In this document: piece by piece, positions 16,484-26,537 of the stretch
Numbering within the stretch: position 1 is the first letter of the stretch
Layout of the letters: the number at the start of each line of letters is the position of its first letter
From: an uncultured Clostridia bacterium
Lineage (GTDB): Bacteria > Bacillota > Clostridia > Christensenellales > Borkfalkiaceae
Length of the DNA stretch: 64,000 nt
Direction: 5' to 3'
NCBI GenBank assembly: GCA_947625025.1
Contig: CANQMQ010000001.1
Coordinates: forward strand, 1-64,000
Program-made: the position numbers and the translations under genes
Notes under the pieces: generated by a model
The model's input: only the letters and a program-made list of their open reading frames with translations
Told to the model about the DNA's origin: nothing
Databases searched by the model: none

Positions 16484-18286
16484 ATGGAAAGACAGGGCAA
16501 TATCAAAATTTCAAGTGAAAACATGATGCCGATCATCAAGAAGTGGCTGTATTCCGAAAAGGACATCTTCTTGCGCGAGATCGTAGCTAACGCTTCGGAC
16601 GCCATCACCAAGCTCAAAAAGCTCGTGGATATGGGGGAAGCGAAGGAGGAAGGGGCATACCGCATCACCGTCACCACGGATAGCAAGGCAGGCACCGTCA
16701 CCGTGGAGGACAACGGCATCGGCATGACGGAGGAAGAGGTCGAAAAGTACATCACCCAAATCGCCTTCTCGGGCGCCGCGGATTTCCTCGAAAAGTATGA
16801 AAAGGCGGGCGGCATCATCGGGCACTTCGGCCTCGGGTTCTATTCCGCTTACATGGTCTCCGACGACATTGAAATTTTCACGAAATCTTACCGTGAAGAT
16901 GCCCCTGCCGTGCATTGGGAATCGGATGGAGAGGCGACGTACACCATCGGCGACTGCGAGAAACCGACGCGGGGCACCAAGGTCGTGATGCACCTTGCAA
17001 AGGAGGAGAAGGAATTCCTGAAGGAGAGCGAGATCAGAAACCTGCTCGCCAAGTACTGCTCCTTCATGCCCTATGAGATCTATCTCAACCCCAAGGAAGA
17101 TTCCAAACCCGTCAACACCGTGAGCCCGCTCTACCTCAAATCGCCCAAGGAGTGCACGGAGGAGGAATACAAGAACTTCTACCGGGATACCTTTGCCGAT
17201 TTCAACGAGCCCCTCTTCTGGATCCACCTCAACATGGATTACCCCTTCCGCCTGAAGGGGATCCTGTACTTCCCCAAGGTCAGAAAGCAGGTGGAGCTCG
17301 AGCGCGGGCAGGTGAAACTGTACTGCAACCAAGTGTTCGTGGCGGACAACATCAAGGAAGTCATTCCCGAATTCTTGCTCCTTCTGAACGGCATCATCGA
17401 TTGCCCCGATATCCCGCTCAATGTCTCCCGCTCCTTCCTGCAAAACGACAGGCAGGTGCAGAAGATCGCGGCACATATCGTAAAGAAAGTGGCGGATAAG
17501 CTGTGCGCCCTCTACCGTGACGACCGCGAACGCTACGAACGTTGTTGGGACGACCTCAAAAACTTCGTGAAGTTCGGCTGTATCAAGGACGACAACTTCT
17601 ATAAAAAGGTAAAGGATATTATCATCTACAAGAACCTTGCAGGGGAGTATCGTCCCCTCGAGAGCTTCTTCGGGGAGGAAGTGCCCGAAGAGGAGGCAAA
17701 GGAGGGCAAGGAGCCGCAGACGACCTATTATGTCTCCGATGAGAACAAGCAAGCGCAGTACGTACAGCTCTTCAAGGATGCAGGGCTGGATGCGATCGTA
17801 TGCGATAACTACGTAGACCCGCACTTCATCAGCTATGTGGAATATAAGAATCCCACGCGGGTACGCTTCATGCGCATCGATTCGGACGTTGCGGGCGCCC
17901 TCAAAGAGGAGGGGGAAGAGGATAAGGAACTCGCAGAGCTCTTCAAGGGCGTACTCGAAGGCAAGTGTGCGGAAGTCAGGGCGGAGCGCCTCAAGGATGT
18001 TACCGTGCCCGCCATCGTAAACGTAGCCGAATTCTCCCGCAGAATGGCGGAGATGAACAGCTTCTATCAAATGGGAGAGATGCCGCAGCAGATTACCCTC
18101 GTCGTCAATGCCGCAAACGAGACCGTCCAAAGCCTCAAAACGGCAGGGGAAGAGGAAAAGAAGGCCGCGGCGGAGTACATTTGGTACCTCGCCCTCATGA
18201 GCTACCGCGCCCTCACGCCCGAAGAGCTCAAGGCGTTTACGGAAACAGGGATGCGATTCATTGGAAAATATTTGAAAAATGCCTGA
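16484..18286 (+). CDS. htpG: Hsp90-family chaperone HtpG
   Basis: 600 residues, slightly shorter than the usual 620-630. GHKL ATPase motifs are in place: NASDAITKL (N-box), [12 protein letters not shown] and [13 protein letters not shown]. The middle domain and the C-terminal dimerisation region follow. It is an ATP-dependent cytosolic chaperone. The start has GGAG upstream. It stands alone after a strong terminator; a clear -35/-10 pair is not obvious, although TTATATAG at about 16446-16453 may be the -10 region. No heat-shock operator was recognised. Confidence 0.97.
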   Translation: MERQGNIKISSENMMPIIKKWLYSEKDIFLREIVANASDAITKLKKLVDMGEAKEEGAYRITVTTDSKAGTVTVEDNGIGMTEEEVEKYITQIAFSGAADFLEKYEKAGGIIGHFGLGFYSAYMVSDDIEIFTKSYREDAPAVHWESDGEATYTIGDCEKPTRGTKVVMHLAKEEKEFLKESEIRNLLAKYCSFMPYEIYLNPKEDSKPVNTVSPLYLKSPKECTEEEYKNFYRDTFADFNEPLFWIHLNMDYPFRLKGILYFPKVRKQVELERGQVKLYCNQVFVADNIKEVIPEFLLLLNGIIDCPDIPLNVSRSFLQNDRQVQKIAAHIVKKVADKLCALYRDDRERYERCWDDLKNFVKFGCIKDDNFYKKVKDIIIYKNLAGEYRPLESFFGEEVPEEEAKEGKEPQTTYYVSDENKQAQYVQLFKDAGLDAIVCDNYVDPHFISYVEYKNPTRVRFMRIDSDVAGALKEEGEEDKELAELFKGVLEGKCAEVRAERLKDVTVPAIVNVAEFSRRMAEMNSFYQMGEMPQQITLVVNAANETVQSLKTAGEEEKKAAAEYIWYLALMSYRALTPEELKAFTETGMRFIGKYLKNA

Positions 18287-18304
18287 CTTTTTTCGGTACA
18301 GGTA

Positions 18305-18333
18305 TTGACAAGCCCCCGCCGCCTTGGTATAAT
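18305..18333 (+). promoter_or_regulatory. Cold-shock gene promoter
   Basis: TTGACA (18305-18310), 17 bp, TATAAT (18328-18333). A leader of about 50 nt leads to the GTG at 18391, much shorter than the long thermosensing leader of E. coli cspA. Confidence 0.88.
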
Positions 18334-18390
18334 AATGGTTGTGTTGATAAGAACGGTCTATCCGCTTGGAACACGACAGGAGGTAACATT

Positions 18391-18603
18391 GTGAACGGAA
18401 CTGTAAAATGGTTCAATGACGGAAAGGGTTACGGCTTTATTTCCAACGACGAAGGCGGGGACGATATCTTTGTTCATTTTTCCGCCATTCAGACGGAGGG
18501 GTTCCGCACGCTGAAAGAAGGTCAGAAGGTCACGTTTGAGACCGAGCCCGACCCCAAGGACAGCGGCAAACTTCGTGCCGTAAACGTCGTGCCCGTTTCG
18601 TAA
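18391..18603 (+). CDS. Cold-shock domain protein
   Basis: 70 residues, GTG start after a good AGGAGGT site. A single cold-shock domain: [20 protein letters not shown] (RNP1) and [10 protein letters not shown] (RNP2). It binds single-stranded RNA and DNA and acts as an RNA chaperone. The longer open frame upstream overlaps htpG and has no support. It faces spoVG across a shared terminator. Confidence 0.97.
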   Translation: MNGTVKWFNDGKGYGFISNDEGGDDIFVHFSAIQTEGFRTLKEGQKVTFETEPDPKDSGKLRAVNVVPVS

Positions 18604-18628
18604 GCCAAAGGGAACGAAAAGAAGTACG

Positions 18629-18660
18629 AAAAAAGGCGCACCGAACAGGTGCGCCTTTTA
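18629..18660. terminator. Bidirectional terminator between csp and spoVG
   Basis: AAAAAAGGCGCACC and GGTGCGCCTTTT around the loop GAACA. A-run and T-run on both sides let it stop transcripts from csp (plus) and spoVG (minus). Confidence 0.9.
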
Positions 18661-18674
18661 CGTTTCGTTCCGGT

Positions 18675-18938
18675 TTAGCCGCGGGTGATTTCCTCATACG
18701 CCGCAAGGACGGCATTCGAGATCATGTCGCGCGTCTCCGTATTGATGGGGTGCGCGACGTCTTTATATTCACCTTCCGATGTCTTGCGGCTCGGCATCGC
18801 GATAAAGCTCTTGCCTTCACGCTCGAAAATCTTGATGTCATGAATGACGAAGCAATCGTCGATCGTAAAGGATGCGACGGCGCGAAGGAAGCCGTCTGTC
18901 TTTTGTACTAACCGAATTCGTATGTCGCTTATTTTCAT
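18675..18938 (-). CDS. spoVG: SpoVG, RNA-binding regulator
   Basis: 87 residues. Begins MKISDIRIRLVQKTDGFLRAVA, then FVIHDIKIFEREGKSFIAMPSRK, the SpoVG hallmark, then DVAHPINTETRDMI. SpoVG binds nucleic acids and affects sporulation, septation and virulence traits in Firmicutes. The start at 18938 rather than an ATG five codons upstream is chosen because GGAGAG is 7-8 bp before it and the upstream ATG overlaps that site. Single gene with its own promoter. Confidence 0.97.
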   Translation of the reverse strand: MKISDIRIRLVQKTDGFLRAVASFTIDDCFVIHDIKIFEREGKSFIAMPSRKTSEGEYKDVAHPINTETRDMISNAVLAAYEEITRG

Positions 18939-18964
18939 ATGCGTTCTCTCCATGTTTTCTTTTT

Positions 18965-18993
18965 ATTGTAATATAAAGTTTTTTTAATTGCAA
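18965..18993 (-). promoter_or_regulatory. spoVG promoter
   Basis: On the minus strand TTGCAA (18988-18993), 17 bp, TACAAT (18965-18970). The surrounding 100 bp are AT-rich and divide spoVG from the divergent murC. Confidence 0.75.
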
Positions 18994-19077
18994 GCGATTT
19001 TATTGAAAAAAGGCAAAACAGTTAAAATATTTCACAAAACTATCACAAAAACCCGTTCTCATGGCATATTATGGAGT

Positions 19078-20391
19078 ATGTTTTCCGAACGTACGGCAGG
19101 AGAGAGTTATTATTTTATCGGGATCGGGGGCGTCAGCATGAGTGCGCTTGCCCTGTATCTCAAGGAGCAGGGCCACGCGGTGCGGGGGAGCGATGCCGTA
19201 TCGGGCGATAAAATTGCACGGCTCAGAGCGGCAGGCATCCCCGTCTCCATCGGGGAATCCGAGGAAATTACGGAAAGTACCGTCGTCTATACGGGTGCGG
19301 TGGAGAAAACCCACCCGCAACTTTCCGCGGCCATCAGGGCGGGAAAACGCCTTGTGACGCGGGCGGAACTGCTCGGAAGGATCGCGGAGGAATTTCCGCA
19401 CGTCCTTTCGGTTGCGGGGTGCCACGGCAAGACGACGGCTTCTTGCATGCTCTCCCACATCTTCTACCGCAGCGGGCGGCAGTTTACCTCCCACATCGGC
19501 GGGGACGACCTTCTCCTCGGCAACTACTTTTCAAGGGGGAGAGAGTACTTCATTACGGAGGCCTGTGAATTCAAGCGCAGCTTCCTTGCCCTGCACAGCG
19601 AGATCGCCGTCATTTTGAACTGCGACCTCGACCATACCGATTGCTATAAGAGCGGGGAGGAGCTCTTCTCCGCATACACTGCCTTTGCGGAGCAGGCGGA
19701 GCGCGTCGTCGTCAATTCGGATGATTTACGCGCAAGGCGCATTCCGCATGCGCTCGACTTCGGATTGTATTCGGGGGAGATACGCGCCGCCGATATCCGT
19801 GCGTTCGGAGAGCGCTACGCCTTCACGGTGACGGAGGGCGATATGCCCGTGGTGCGGGTAACCCTCAACGTACCCGGGAAGGTACACATCTACAACGCGC
19901 TTGCGGCGTATGCCGCGGCGCGCCTCTGCGGATTTTCGGGGGAGGAGATGAAGGAGGGGCTCGAAAGCTTTCAGGGGGTACGCCGCCGCTTCGAACGGGT
20001 GGGGGAGCTCAATGGCGTTCCCGTCATTTGCGACTACGCCCACCATCCGCGGGAGATCGCCGCCGCCCTCGAGACGGCAAGGAAGCTGTGCACGGGGACG
20101 GTGCGCGTCGTCTTTCAGCCGCACACCTATACCCGTACCCGAGATCTTCTTCAAGATTTCGTAGCCGTCCTCCGCCGTGCCGAGCGGCCCATCCTGTACA
20201 AGACGTATTCGGCACGGGAGAAATTCGACCTCGCGGGTAGCGCCGTGCAAATTTCGGGGAGGATCGAGGGGGCGACCTACGTCCAGAGCCCCGAGCAGTT
20301 GAAGCGGGCCCTCGGGGAAGCCGCAAAGGGCGATCTCATCCTCGTGCTCGGGGCGGGGGATATCTACGATATCGTGAGATCTATTTTATAG
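19078..20391 (+). CDS. murC: UDP-N-acetylmuramate-L-alanine ligase
   Basis: 437 residues. Adds L-alanine to UDP-MurNAc, the first peptide step of peptidoglycan synthesis, using ATP. Visible: GIGGVSMSALALYLK (UDP-binding N-domain), VAGCHGKTTASCML (P-loop), EACEFKRSFL and LNCDLDHTDCY of the central domain, and VICDYAHHPREIAAAL with VFQPHTYTRT in the C-domain. ATG at 19078 gives the right N-terminal distance to the glycine motif; the ribosome-binding site (GGAG) is very close to it. Longer start upstream lacks support. Cytosolic, single gene between spoVG and the glycogen operon. Confidence 0.93.
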   Translation: MFSERTAGESYYFIGIGGVSMSALALYLKEQGHAVRGSDAVSGDKIARLRAAGIPVSIGESEEITESTVVYTGAVEKTHPQLSAAIRAGKRLVTRAELLGRIAEEFPHVLSVAGCHGKTTASCMLSHIFYRSGRQFTSHIGGDDLLLGNYFSRGREYFITEACEFKRSFLALHSEIAVILNCDLDHTDCYKSGEELFSAYTAFAEQAERVVVNSDDLRARRIPHALDFGLYSGEIRAADIRAFGERYAFTVTEGDMPVVRVTLNVPGKVHIYNALAAYAAARLCGFSGEEMKEGLESFQGVRRRFERVGELNGVPVICDYAHHPREIAAALETARKLCTGTVRVVFQPHTYTRTRDLLQDFVAVLRRAERPILYKTYSAREKFDLAGSAVQISGRIEGATYVQSPEQLKRALGEAAKGDLILVLGAGDIYDIVRSIL

Positions 20392-20408
20392 AGACACAAT
20401 ATGTTGGG

Positions 20409-20440
20409 TTCTCCGCATTTTTGCGGAGAATTTTCGTTTC
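20409..20440 (+). terminator. murC terminator
   Basis: TTCTCCGCA (20409-20417), TTTT loop, TGCGGAGAA (20422-20430), then TTTTCGTTT. A second inverted repeat (TTTTCGTTTC at 20431 with GAAACGAAAA at 20460-20469) overlaps its tail. Confidence 0.88.
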
Positions 20441-20484
20441 GGTAAAATTTTTCCCAAAAGAAACGAAAAAATTAAAATTGGGTA

Positions 20485-20513
20485 TTGAAAGTCGCCGCGA
20501 AATATAGTATAAT
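20485..20513 (+). promoter_or_regulatory. Promoter of the glycogen operon
   Basis: TTGAAA (20485-20490), 17 bp, TATAAT (20508-20513). The predicted leader is about 68 nt and contains a strong AAGGAGG 30 nt before the ATG, too far to serve glgB, and a closer AAGGCG that may serve it. Confidence 0.82.
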
Positions 20514-20587
20514 AAGATAGGTTAAAAGCGGGATACGGAAATGCTTGCCCGTGCCGCAAAGGAGGGAAGCCGCAAGGCGATACAACT

Positions 20588-22510
20588 ATGGGACACAATG
20601 ACGGCCACAACAGCGATACCGATTTCCCGCTCTATCTCTATCATCAGGGAAAGAACGATAGGATCTATGAACTCCTCGGGGCACATGCCCATGAAGAGGA
20701 CGGGGTGCAGGGGTACATCTTCCGCGTCTGGGCGCCGCATGCCAAGAGCGTCTCCGTCGTCGGTGAATTCAACGGATGGGACGAGGGGAAGCATGTGATG
20801 CACCGCATGATCGACGGGGAGACCTTCGAATGCTTTGTCCCCGGGGTCAAGCAGTACGATACCTATAAATATTGTATTACGACGCAGGACAACAGAAGGC
20901 TGATGAAGGCGGACCCCGTTGCCTTCCACACCGAGACGCCGCCCCGCAATGCCTCCAAGCTCTATGAACTCGAGGGCTTCCGTTGGACGGATACCGCCTA
21001 TTGCAGGGAGCGGGATAAGAGGAATGTATACGCCTCTCCCATGAACATCTATGAAGTCAACCTGCTTTCGTGGAAGAAGCATGAGGACGGCAACTATCTT
21101 TCATACAACGACCTCGCCGAGGAGCTTGTGCCCTACGTCAAGGAGATGGGGTACACCCACGTCGAATTCATGCCCGTCACCGAATTTCCCTTCGATGGTT
21201 CATGGGGATACCAGGTCACGGGGTACTTTGCCGTCACCTCCCGCCTTGGCACCCCCCACGATTTCATGCACCTCGTCGATAGCTTCCATAAGGCGGGCAT
21301 CGGGGTCATTCTCGATTGGGTGCCCGCACATTTCCCCAAGGATGCGTACGGGCTGTATGAATTTGACGGACAACCTCTCTATGAGAGCAGCCAGTGGGAT
21401 CGGATGGAGCACAAGAGTTGGGGGACGAGGCGGTTCGATTTCGGAAGAAACGAAGTGCTCTCCTTCCTCATTTCAAGCGCCTCGCTTTTCTTCGATAAAT
21501 TCCACATCGACGGGCTCCGCGTAGACGCAGTCGCCTCCATGCTCTACCTCGATTACGATAAGCAGCCGGGGGAATGGGTACCCAACATCTATGGGGAAAA
21601 TAAGAATTTAGAGGCCATTTCCTTCCTCAGAAAGCTCAATGAGGCGGTGTTCCTCCGCTTCCCGTATGCTTTGATGATCGCAGAGGAATCGACGGCGTGG
21701 GGGCTCGTCACAAAGCCCGGCTCCGTGGGCGGCCTCGGCTTCAACTTCAAGTGGAATATGGGTTGGATGAACGACATGCTCTCCTATCTGAAGCTCGACC
21801 CCTACTTCCGCATGAACAACCACAACAAGCTCACCTTCTCCATGATGTATGCCTTCTCGGAGAACTTCGTGCTTCCCATCTCGCATGACGAAGTCGTATA
21901 CGGAAAGGGCTCCCTCATCGGAAAGATGCCGGGGACGTATGAGGAGAAATTTGCGGGAGTTCGGTGCTTCCTCGGTTACATGATGGCGCACCCCGGCAAG
22001 AAGCTCAATTTCATGGGCTACGAATACGGCCAATTCAAGGAATGGGATTATAGGGAGGGCCTCGAATTCTTCCTGCGGGATGAATATGAGATGCATGGCA
22101 AGCTCTCCGAATACGTGAAGGCGCTCAACGAATACTATAAGGCTACGCCTGCCTTCTATGAAGTGGAGGATTCGTGGGACGGCTTCGAATGGCTTGCCGC
22201 CGACGATGCGGACCGCAACATCGTCTCCTTTATCCGTCGGGACAAGTCGGGCAATGAAATCATCGCGCTTACAAGTTTTTCGGGCGCCGATGCCGAAGAT
22301 TACCTGCTCGGCGTCAATAGGCGGGGGAAGTATAAGATCCTCTTCTGTTCGGACGATAAGAAGTACGGGGGAGAGGGGAAACTCACCCATAAGACGCTCC
22401 ATACCGTAAGGCATCCGAGCCATGGGAAGGCGTATTCGCTTGCCATTCCCGTGCCCAAACTCACCACGCTGTACCTCGCCTATGTGCCCGAACAGCCCAA
22501 AAAGAAATAA
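20588..22510 (+). CDS. glgB: 1,4-alpha-glucan branching enzyme
   Basis: 640 residues, GH13 family. Makes alpha-1,6 branches in glycogen. An N-terminal CBM48 domain (FRVWAPHAKSVSVVGEFNGW) precedes the TIM barrel: EFMPVTEFPFDGSWGYQVTGYFA, the nucleophile Asp in HIDGLRVDAVASMLYLDY, the acid Glu in LMIAEESTAWG, and PISHDEVVYGKGSL. First gene of glgB-glgC-glgD-glgA-glgP and a GH13 glycosidase, all on the plus strand with short gaps, encoding a full storage glycogen cycle. Confidence 0.97.
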   Translation: MGHNDGHNSDTDFPLYLYHQGKNDRIYELLGAHAHEEDGVQGYIFRVWAPHAKSVSVVGEFNGWDEGKHVMHRMIDGETFECFVPGVKQYDTYKYCITTQDNRRLMKADPVAFHTETPPRNASKLYELEGFRWTDTAYCRERDKRNVYASPMNIYEVNLLSWKKHEDGNYLSYNDLAEELVPYVKEMGYTHVEFMPVTEFPFDGSWGYQVTGYFAVTSRLGTPHDFMHLVDSFHKAGIGVILDWVPAHFPKDAYGLYEFDGQPLYESSQWDRMEHKSWGTRRFDFGRNEVLSFLISSASLFFDKFHIDGLRVDAVASMLYLDYDKQPGEWVPNIYGENKNLEAISFLRKLNEAVFLRFPYALMIAEESTAWGLVTKPGSVGGLGFNFKWNMGWMNDMLSYLKLDPYFRMNNHNKLTFSMMYAFSENFVLPISHDEVVYGKGSLIGKMPGTYEEKFAGVRCFLGYMMAHPGKKLNFMGYEYGQFKEWDYREGLEFFLRDEYEMHGKLSEYVKALNEYYKATPAFYEVEDSWDGFEWLAADDADRNIVSFIRRDKSGNEIIALTSFSGADAEDYLLGVNRRGKYKILFCSDDKKYGGEGKLTHKTLHTVRHPSHGKAYSLAIPVPKLTTLYLAYVPEQPKKK

Positions 22511-22556
22511 ACGGCAATACCGTAAATCATAACTTGAAAAACAGGGGGTACTTTTC

Positions 22557-23753
22557 ATGCTCAAAAAGAAAGAATGCGTTGCAATGCTTTTGGCGGGCGG
22601 ACAGGGCTCACGGCTCTATGCGCTCACGAATAAGATTGCAAAACCCGCGGTTGCCTTCGGCGCGAAGTATCGCATCATCGACTTCCCGCTCTCCAACTGC
22701 ATCAACTCGGGGATCGATACGGTGGGCGTCCTCACCCAATATGAGCCCCTCGAACTCAATGAATATATCGGCAACGGCCAGCCTTGGGACCTCGACCGTG
22801 CCTACGGCGGCGTACACATCCTCTCGCCCTATCAGGCCAAGAAGAAGCAATCTTGGTTTGAGGGCACCGCGAACGCCATCTACCAGAACATGTCCTTCAT
22901 GAAGCGGTACGACCCCGAATATGTGCTCATCCTCTCGGGTGACCATATCTATAAGATGGATTATGCCGCCATGCTCCGTGCCCACAAGGCGACGGGTGCG
23001 GACTGCACGATCGCCGCCATCGAAGTGCCCTTAAAGGAGGCCTCCCGTTTCGGCGTACTCAATTGCAATCCCGATGGCTCCATCTATGAATTCGAGGAGA
23101 AGCCCAAGGTACCCAAGAGCAATCTCGCCTCCATGGGCATCTATATCTTCACAGCCTCCAAGCTCTTCAAGTACCTCGAAGAGGACGATGCCAACCCCAA
23201 TTCCTCCAAGGACTTCGGCAAAGACGTGCTTCCCGCCATGCTCCATGCCGGGGAGAAGATGTTCTCCTACCGCTTCAAGGGGTATTGGAAGGACGTGGGC
23301 ACCATCTCCTCGCTCTGGGAATCCAACATGGACCTGCTCGGGCCGGCCCCCGCCTTCGACGTGGGCGACTCCGATTGGAAGATCCACTCCCGTAACCCGC
23401 TCGCCCCGCCCGAATATATCGGAGATAAGGCACAGGTGGGCAACTCCCTCGTGGCGCTCGGCTGTGAGATCGAGGGCACGGTGGAGCACTCCGTGCTCGC
23501 GGCAAGCGTCGTCGTCGAAGAGGGGGCTACCGTAAGGGATAGCGTTCTCATGGCGGGCACCGTCGTAAAGCGGGGCGCCGTCGTCGAATATTCCATCATC
23601 GATGCGAACGTCGTCGTCGAAGAGGATGCAAGGGTAGGCGCGCCCAAGGAAGAGGGCGCGGGCATTGCCGTACTCGGCAGAAATATCAGGATCGCGCGCG
23701 GCGCTTCGGTTGCGGGCGGACAAATTCTCGATAAGGATTACAAGGGGGAATAA
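22557..23753 (+). CDS. glgC: Glucose-1-phosphate adenylyltransferase
   Basis: 398 residues. Makes ADP-glucose from glucose-1-phosphate and ATP, the committed step to glycogen. Features: nucleotidyltransferase start [58 protein letters not shown], and GYWKDVGTI, then a C-terminal left-handed beta-helix of hexapeptides. It is paired with GlgD 4 bp downstream, as in Bacillus and many Clostridia where GlgC and GlgD form a more active hetero-complex. Confidence 0.98.
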   Translation: MLKKKECVAMLLAGGQGSRLYALTNKIAKPAVAFGAKYRIIDFPLSNCINSGIDTVGVLTQYEPLELNEYIGNGQPWDLDRAYGGVHILSPYQAKKKQSWFEGTANAIYQNMSFMKRYDPEYVLILSGDHIYKMDYAAMLRAHKATGADCTIAAIEVPLKEASRFGVLNCNPDGSIYEFEEKPKVPKSNLASMGIYIFTASKLFKYLEEDDANPNSSKDFGKDVLPAMLHAGEKMFSYRFKGYWKDVGTISSLWESNMDLLGPAPAFDVGDSDWKIHSRNPLAPPEYIGDKAQVGNSLVALGCEIEGTVEHSVLAASVVVEEGATVRDSVLMAGTVVKRGAVVEYSIIDANVVVEEDARVGAPKEEGAGIAVLGRNIRIARGASVAGGQILDKDYKGE

Positions 23754-23757
23754 GAAG

Positions 23758-24876
23758 ATGGCACATTCTACGGTTGGCGTGATTTTTTCCAACGTTCACG
23801 ATGAAAACATACCCGAGCTCTCCCGTCACCGCACCATGGCTTCGGTGCCCTTCGGGGGAAGATACCGCCTCATCGATTTCCCGCTCTCCAATATGGTGAA
23901 TTCGGGAATTACGACGGTGGGGATCGTAACCAAAAACAACTATCAATCGCTCATTGACCACCTCGGGAGCGGCAAGGATTGGGATCTCGCAAGAAAGGAT
24001 GGGGGCATCATCCTGCTTCCGCCCTATTCGGATGAGACGGATAAGCCGTATACGACCCGCCTCGAAGCCCTCATGGGCATCACGGGATTTCTGACGCACC
24101 GCAGTGAGGAGTACGTCGTCATTTCCGATTGTGACGGCATCGCCCACCTCGACATCGCAGACATCGTCCGCTTCCATGCGGAGAAGAATGCGGATATCAC
24201 GATGGTGTACCATGAGGAGACCGTACCGAGCGAATCCTCCTACTTCATCACCTTGCAGCCCGCAAGCGACGGCAGGATCAAGGGGCTCAAAATTAACCCC
24301 AAGCTGAAGGGCAACGAGAAGTATCATCTCTACGTCAACGTGATGGTGATGAGCCGTGAATTCCTCATCAACACCATTCAGGATGCCGTAACGCGCGGGT
24401 TCTCGAGCTTCGGGCGGGATATCCTCACCAAGAATGTGGATACCCTGCGCATCTATGGCTACGAATTCAAGGGATACTACGCGGGCGTCAACTCCATTCA
24501 GGATTATTTCAAGCACAGCATGGAGCTCTTAGACCGCTCCGTCCGCGATGAGCTCTTCGGTGCCCGCGATGTCTACACGAAGGTGCGCGATTCGGCGCCC
24601 TCCAAGTATTTTGACGGCGCAACCGTGAAGAATTCCCTCGTCTCGGATGGGTGTATCATCGAAGGGACGGTGGAAAACAGCATTCTGTTCCGCGGCGTAA
24701 AAGTGGGGAAGGGCTGCGTCGTGAGAAATTCCATCGTCATGCAGGATACCGTGCTCGGCAACAACGTCCAACTCGACTGCGTGATCACCGATAAGAACGT
24801 CGTCGTACGGGACAACCGCAAACTCGCGGGCTGTGAGACGTTGCCGTACTTCATCGGCAAGGGCAGGATGCTGTAA
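23758..24876 (+). CDS. glgD: GlgD, non-catalytic or weakly catalytic ADP-glucose pyrophosphorylase subunit
   Basis: 372 residues. Same fold as GlgC (FGGRYRLIDFPLSNMVNSGITTVGI, then a hexapeptide C-domain with TVENSILFRGVKVGKGC), but the N-terminal GGxGxRL loop is changed to VIFSNVHDENIPELSRHR and the DHIY motif is ISDCDGIAHLD, the usual GlgD losses. It modulates GlgC. The start chosen leaves 4 bp after the glgC stop; a longer frame upstream overlaps glgC. Confidence 0.95.
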   Translation: MAHSTVGVIFSNVHDENIPELSRHRTMASVPFGGRYRLIDFPLSNMVNSGITTVGIVTKNNYQSLIDHLGSGKDWDLARKDGGIILLPPYSDETDKPYTTRLEALMGITGFLTHRSEEYVVISDCDGIAHLDIADIVRFHAEKNADITMVYHEETVPSESSYFITLQPASDGRIKGLKINPKLKGNEKYHLYVNVMVMSREFLINTIQDAVTRGFSSFGRDILTKNVDTLRIYGYEFKGYYAGVNSIQDYFKHSMELLDRSVRDELFGARDVYTKVRDSAPSKYFDGATVKNSLVSDGCIIEGTVENSILFRGVKVGKGCVVRNSIVMQDTVLGNNVQLDCVITDKNVVVRDNRKLAGCETLPYFIGKGRML

Positions 24877-24934
24877 ACAAAATATGGGAAGGGAAGCGCC
24901 GCGAAGCGGTGCAAAAAATAAGGGGGAAAACTTT

Positions 24935-26494
24935 ATGACACTCAAACAGGACAAGAAGGCGAAGAAAGCGGCGGAACCTGCACCCGAGCAGCTTCCCGCA
25001 GTTGAGGCCGTAGAGGCCGAAGCGCCCGCACAGCCCGAAGTTAAGGCTGAGCCCGAACTCGTAGTCGAGCCCAAGAAGAAAATTCTCTTCGTTGCCTCCG
25101 AAGCGGCGCCGTTCATCTCGACGGGCGGGCTTGCCGAAGTGGTGGGTTCACTCTCCAAGGCGATCGCGCTCGACAACCGCTTCGACGTGCGCGTGATCGT
25201 CCCGCTGTATCAGGACATCCGCAAGGAATACCGCAAGGATTTCAAGTTCATCGGGAACATCTTCGTGCCCCTGAGTTGGAGAAACCAATACTGCGGCATC
25301 TTCGAATACCGTGCGGACGGCGTTACGTATTACTTCGTAGACAACGAATATTACTTCAAACGCCCCGGTTGCTACGGCTACTACGACGACGGCGAACGCT
25401 TTGCGTTCTTCTGCAGAAGCGTGATGGAGATCCTCGGATTCATCGGCTTCTATCCCGATATCCTGCACTGCCACGATTGGCAGGCCGCGCTTGCCGCCCT
25501 CTATCTCAAGACCATTTACTGCTACCGCCCCGAATATCAGTTCATCCGTGCGGTATTCACAATTCATAACATCGAGTATCAGGGCAAGTATTCGCTCGAC
25601 ATCTTGGAAGATCTCTTCGGCATTTCCTACCGCTACCAGAATCTCGTGGAATACGACCGCTGCATCAACCTCATGAAGGGGGCAATCGAGTGCTGTGAAC
25701 GGTTCTCTACGGTCTCCCCGACGTATGCGGGCGAAATCAAGAATCCGTATTACTCGCACGGGTTGGATCCCATCATCCGCCGCAATGAGTTCAAGCTGTG
25801 CGGCATTTTGAACGGCATCGACCCCGATTACTACAATCCCGAAACGGATAAGGCGCTCTTTGCCAACTACAGCGCGGAGCATCCCGAAAACAAGGCCGTC
25901 TGCAAGGAAGAGCTTCAGAAGATGTTGGGGCTTCCCGTAAAACCCGATACGCCGCTCATCGCAATGATCTCCCGCCTCGTCGGCCACAAGGGCTTCGATC
26001 TCGTGCGCGAAGTCATTGAGCAGGTGCTCCATCAGGATGTGCAGTTCGTGCTGCTCGGAACGGGGGAATCGGGGTATGAAAACTTCTTCACCGACCTCGC
26101 AAGGCGGTATCCCCGCAAGGTGGTATCCGTGATCTCCTTCAATTCCGACCTCTCCCGCAAGATCTATTCCGCGGCAGACCTCTTCCTGATGCCCTCCAAG
26201 AGTGAGCCCTGCGGCCTCTCGCAAATGATCGCTTCCCGTTACGGGGCTGTGGCCCTCGTCCGCGAAACGGGGGGGCTTCGGGATAGCATTACGCCGTACG
26301 GCGCGGGCGGAAACGGTTTCACCTTTGCCAATTACGATGCCTACGATATGCTGTACGTCATCAATGAGGCCTTGGGCGTCTACCGCATGAAGGATGAATG
26401 GGCAAAACTCGTGCACAAGGCAATGACGACGGACTTCTCGTGGTCTACGTCGGCCAAGTATTACGAGGGTCTGTATATCGGAATGCTCAATTAA
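24935..26494 (+). CDS. glgA: Glycogen synthase with N-terminal extension
   Basis: 519 residues, ADP-glucose-dependent GT5 enzyme extending alpha-1,4 chains. The catalytic part starts at about residue 48 with KKILFVASEAAPFISTGGLAEVVGSL, the usual N-terminus with the ADP-glucose loop; later blocks include LHCHDWQAAL, TIHNIEYQGKY, FSTVSPTYAGEI, MISRLVGHKGFDLV and MPSKSEPCGLSQM. The extra 47 residues are Ala/Glu/Pro/Lys-rich and probably disordered, not seen in typical GlgA. Good start signal (AGGGGG upstream). A dispersed element follows the stop codon directly. Confidence 0.95.
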   Translation: MTLKQDKKAKKAAEPAPEQLPAVEAVEAEAPAQPEVKAEPELVVEPKKKILFVASEAAPFISTGGLAEVVGSLSKAIALDNRFDVRVIVPLYQDIRKEYRKDFKFIGNIFVPLSWRNQYCGIFEYRADGVTYYFVDNEYYFKRPGCYGYYDDGERFAFFCRSVMEILGFIGFYPDILHCHDWQAALAALYLKTIYCYRPEYQFIRAVFTIHNIEYQGKYSLDILEDLFGISYRYQNLVEYDRCINLMKGAIECCERFSTVSPTYAGEIKNPYYSHGLDPIIRRNEFKLCGILNGIDPDYYNPETDKALFANYSAEHPENKAVCKEELQKMLGLPVKPDTPLIAMISRLVGHKGFDLVREVIEQVLHQDVQFVLLGTGESGYENFFTDLARRYPRKVVSVISFNSDLSRKIYSAADLFLMPSKSEPCGLSQMIASRYGAVALVRETGGLRDSITPYGAGGNGFTFANYDAYDMLYVINEALGVYRMKDEWAKLVHKAMTTDFSWSTSAKYYEGLYIGMLN

Positions 26495-26518
26495 GATAGT
26501 ACTACGTCAGACATAATA
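26495..26518 (+). repeat. Dispersed palindromic element, copy 3
   Basis: GATAGTACTACGTCAGACAT followed by AATA, starting on the first base after the glgA stop codon and in the glgA direction. Located in the 43-bp gap before glgP. Confidence 0.8.
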
Positions 26519-26537
26519 ATAACCTTTTGGAGGCAAC

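Noticed and set aside
16511..18130. A 539-codon minus-strand open frame opposite htpG
   Set aside because: Antisense shadow caused by codon bias; htpG is certain and the antisense protein matches nothing.
20388..20403. A match to the dispersed element after murC (ATAGAGACACAATATG)
   Set aside because: Lacks the central palindromes; short similarity is likely chance.
20514..20587. The glgB leader as a possible riboswitch
   Set aside because: Only about 68 nt, no motif of a known riboswitch class could be matched.
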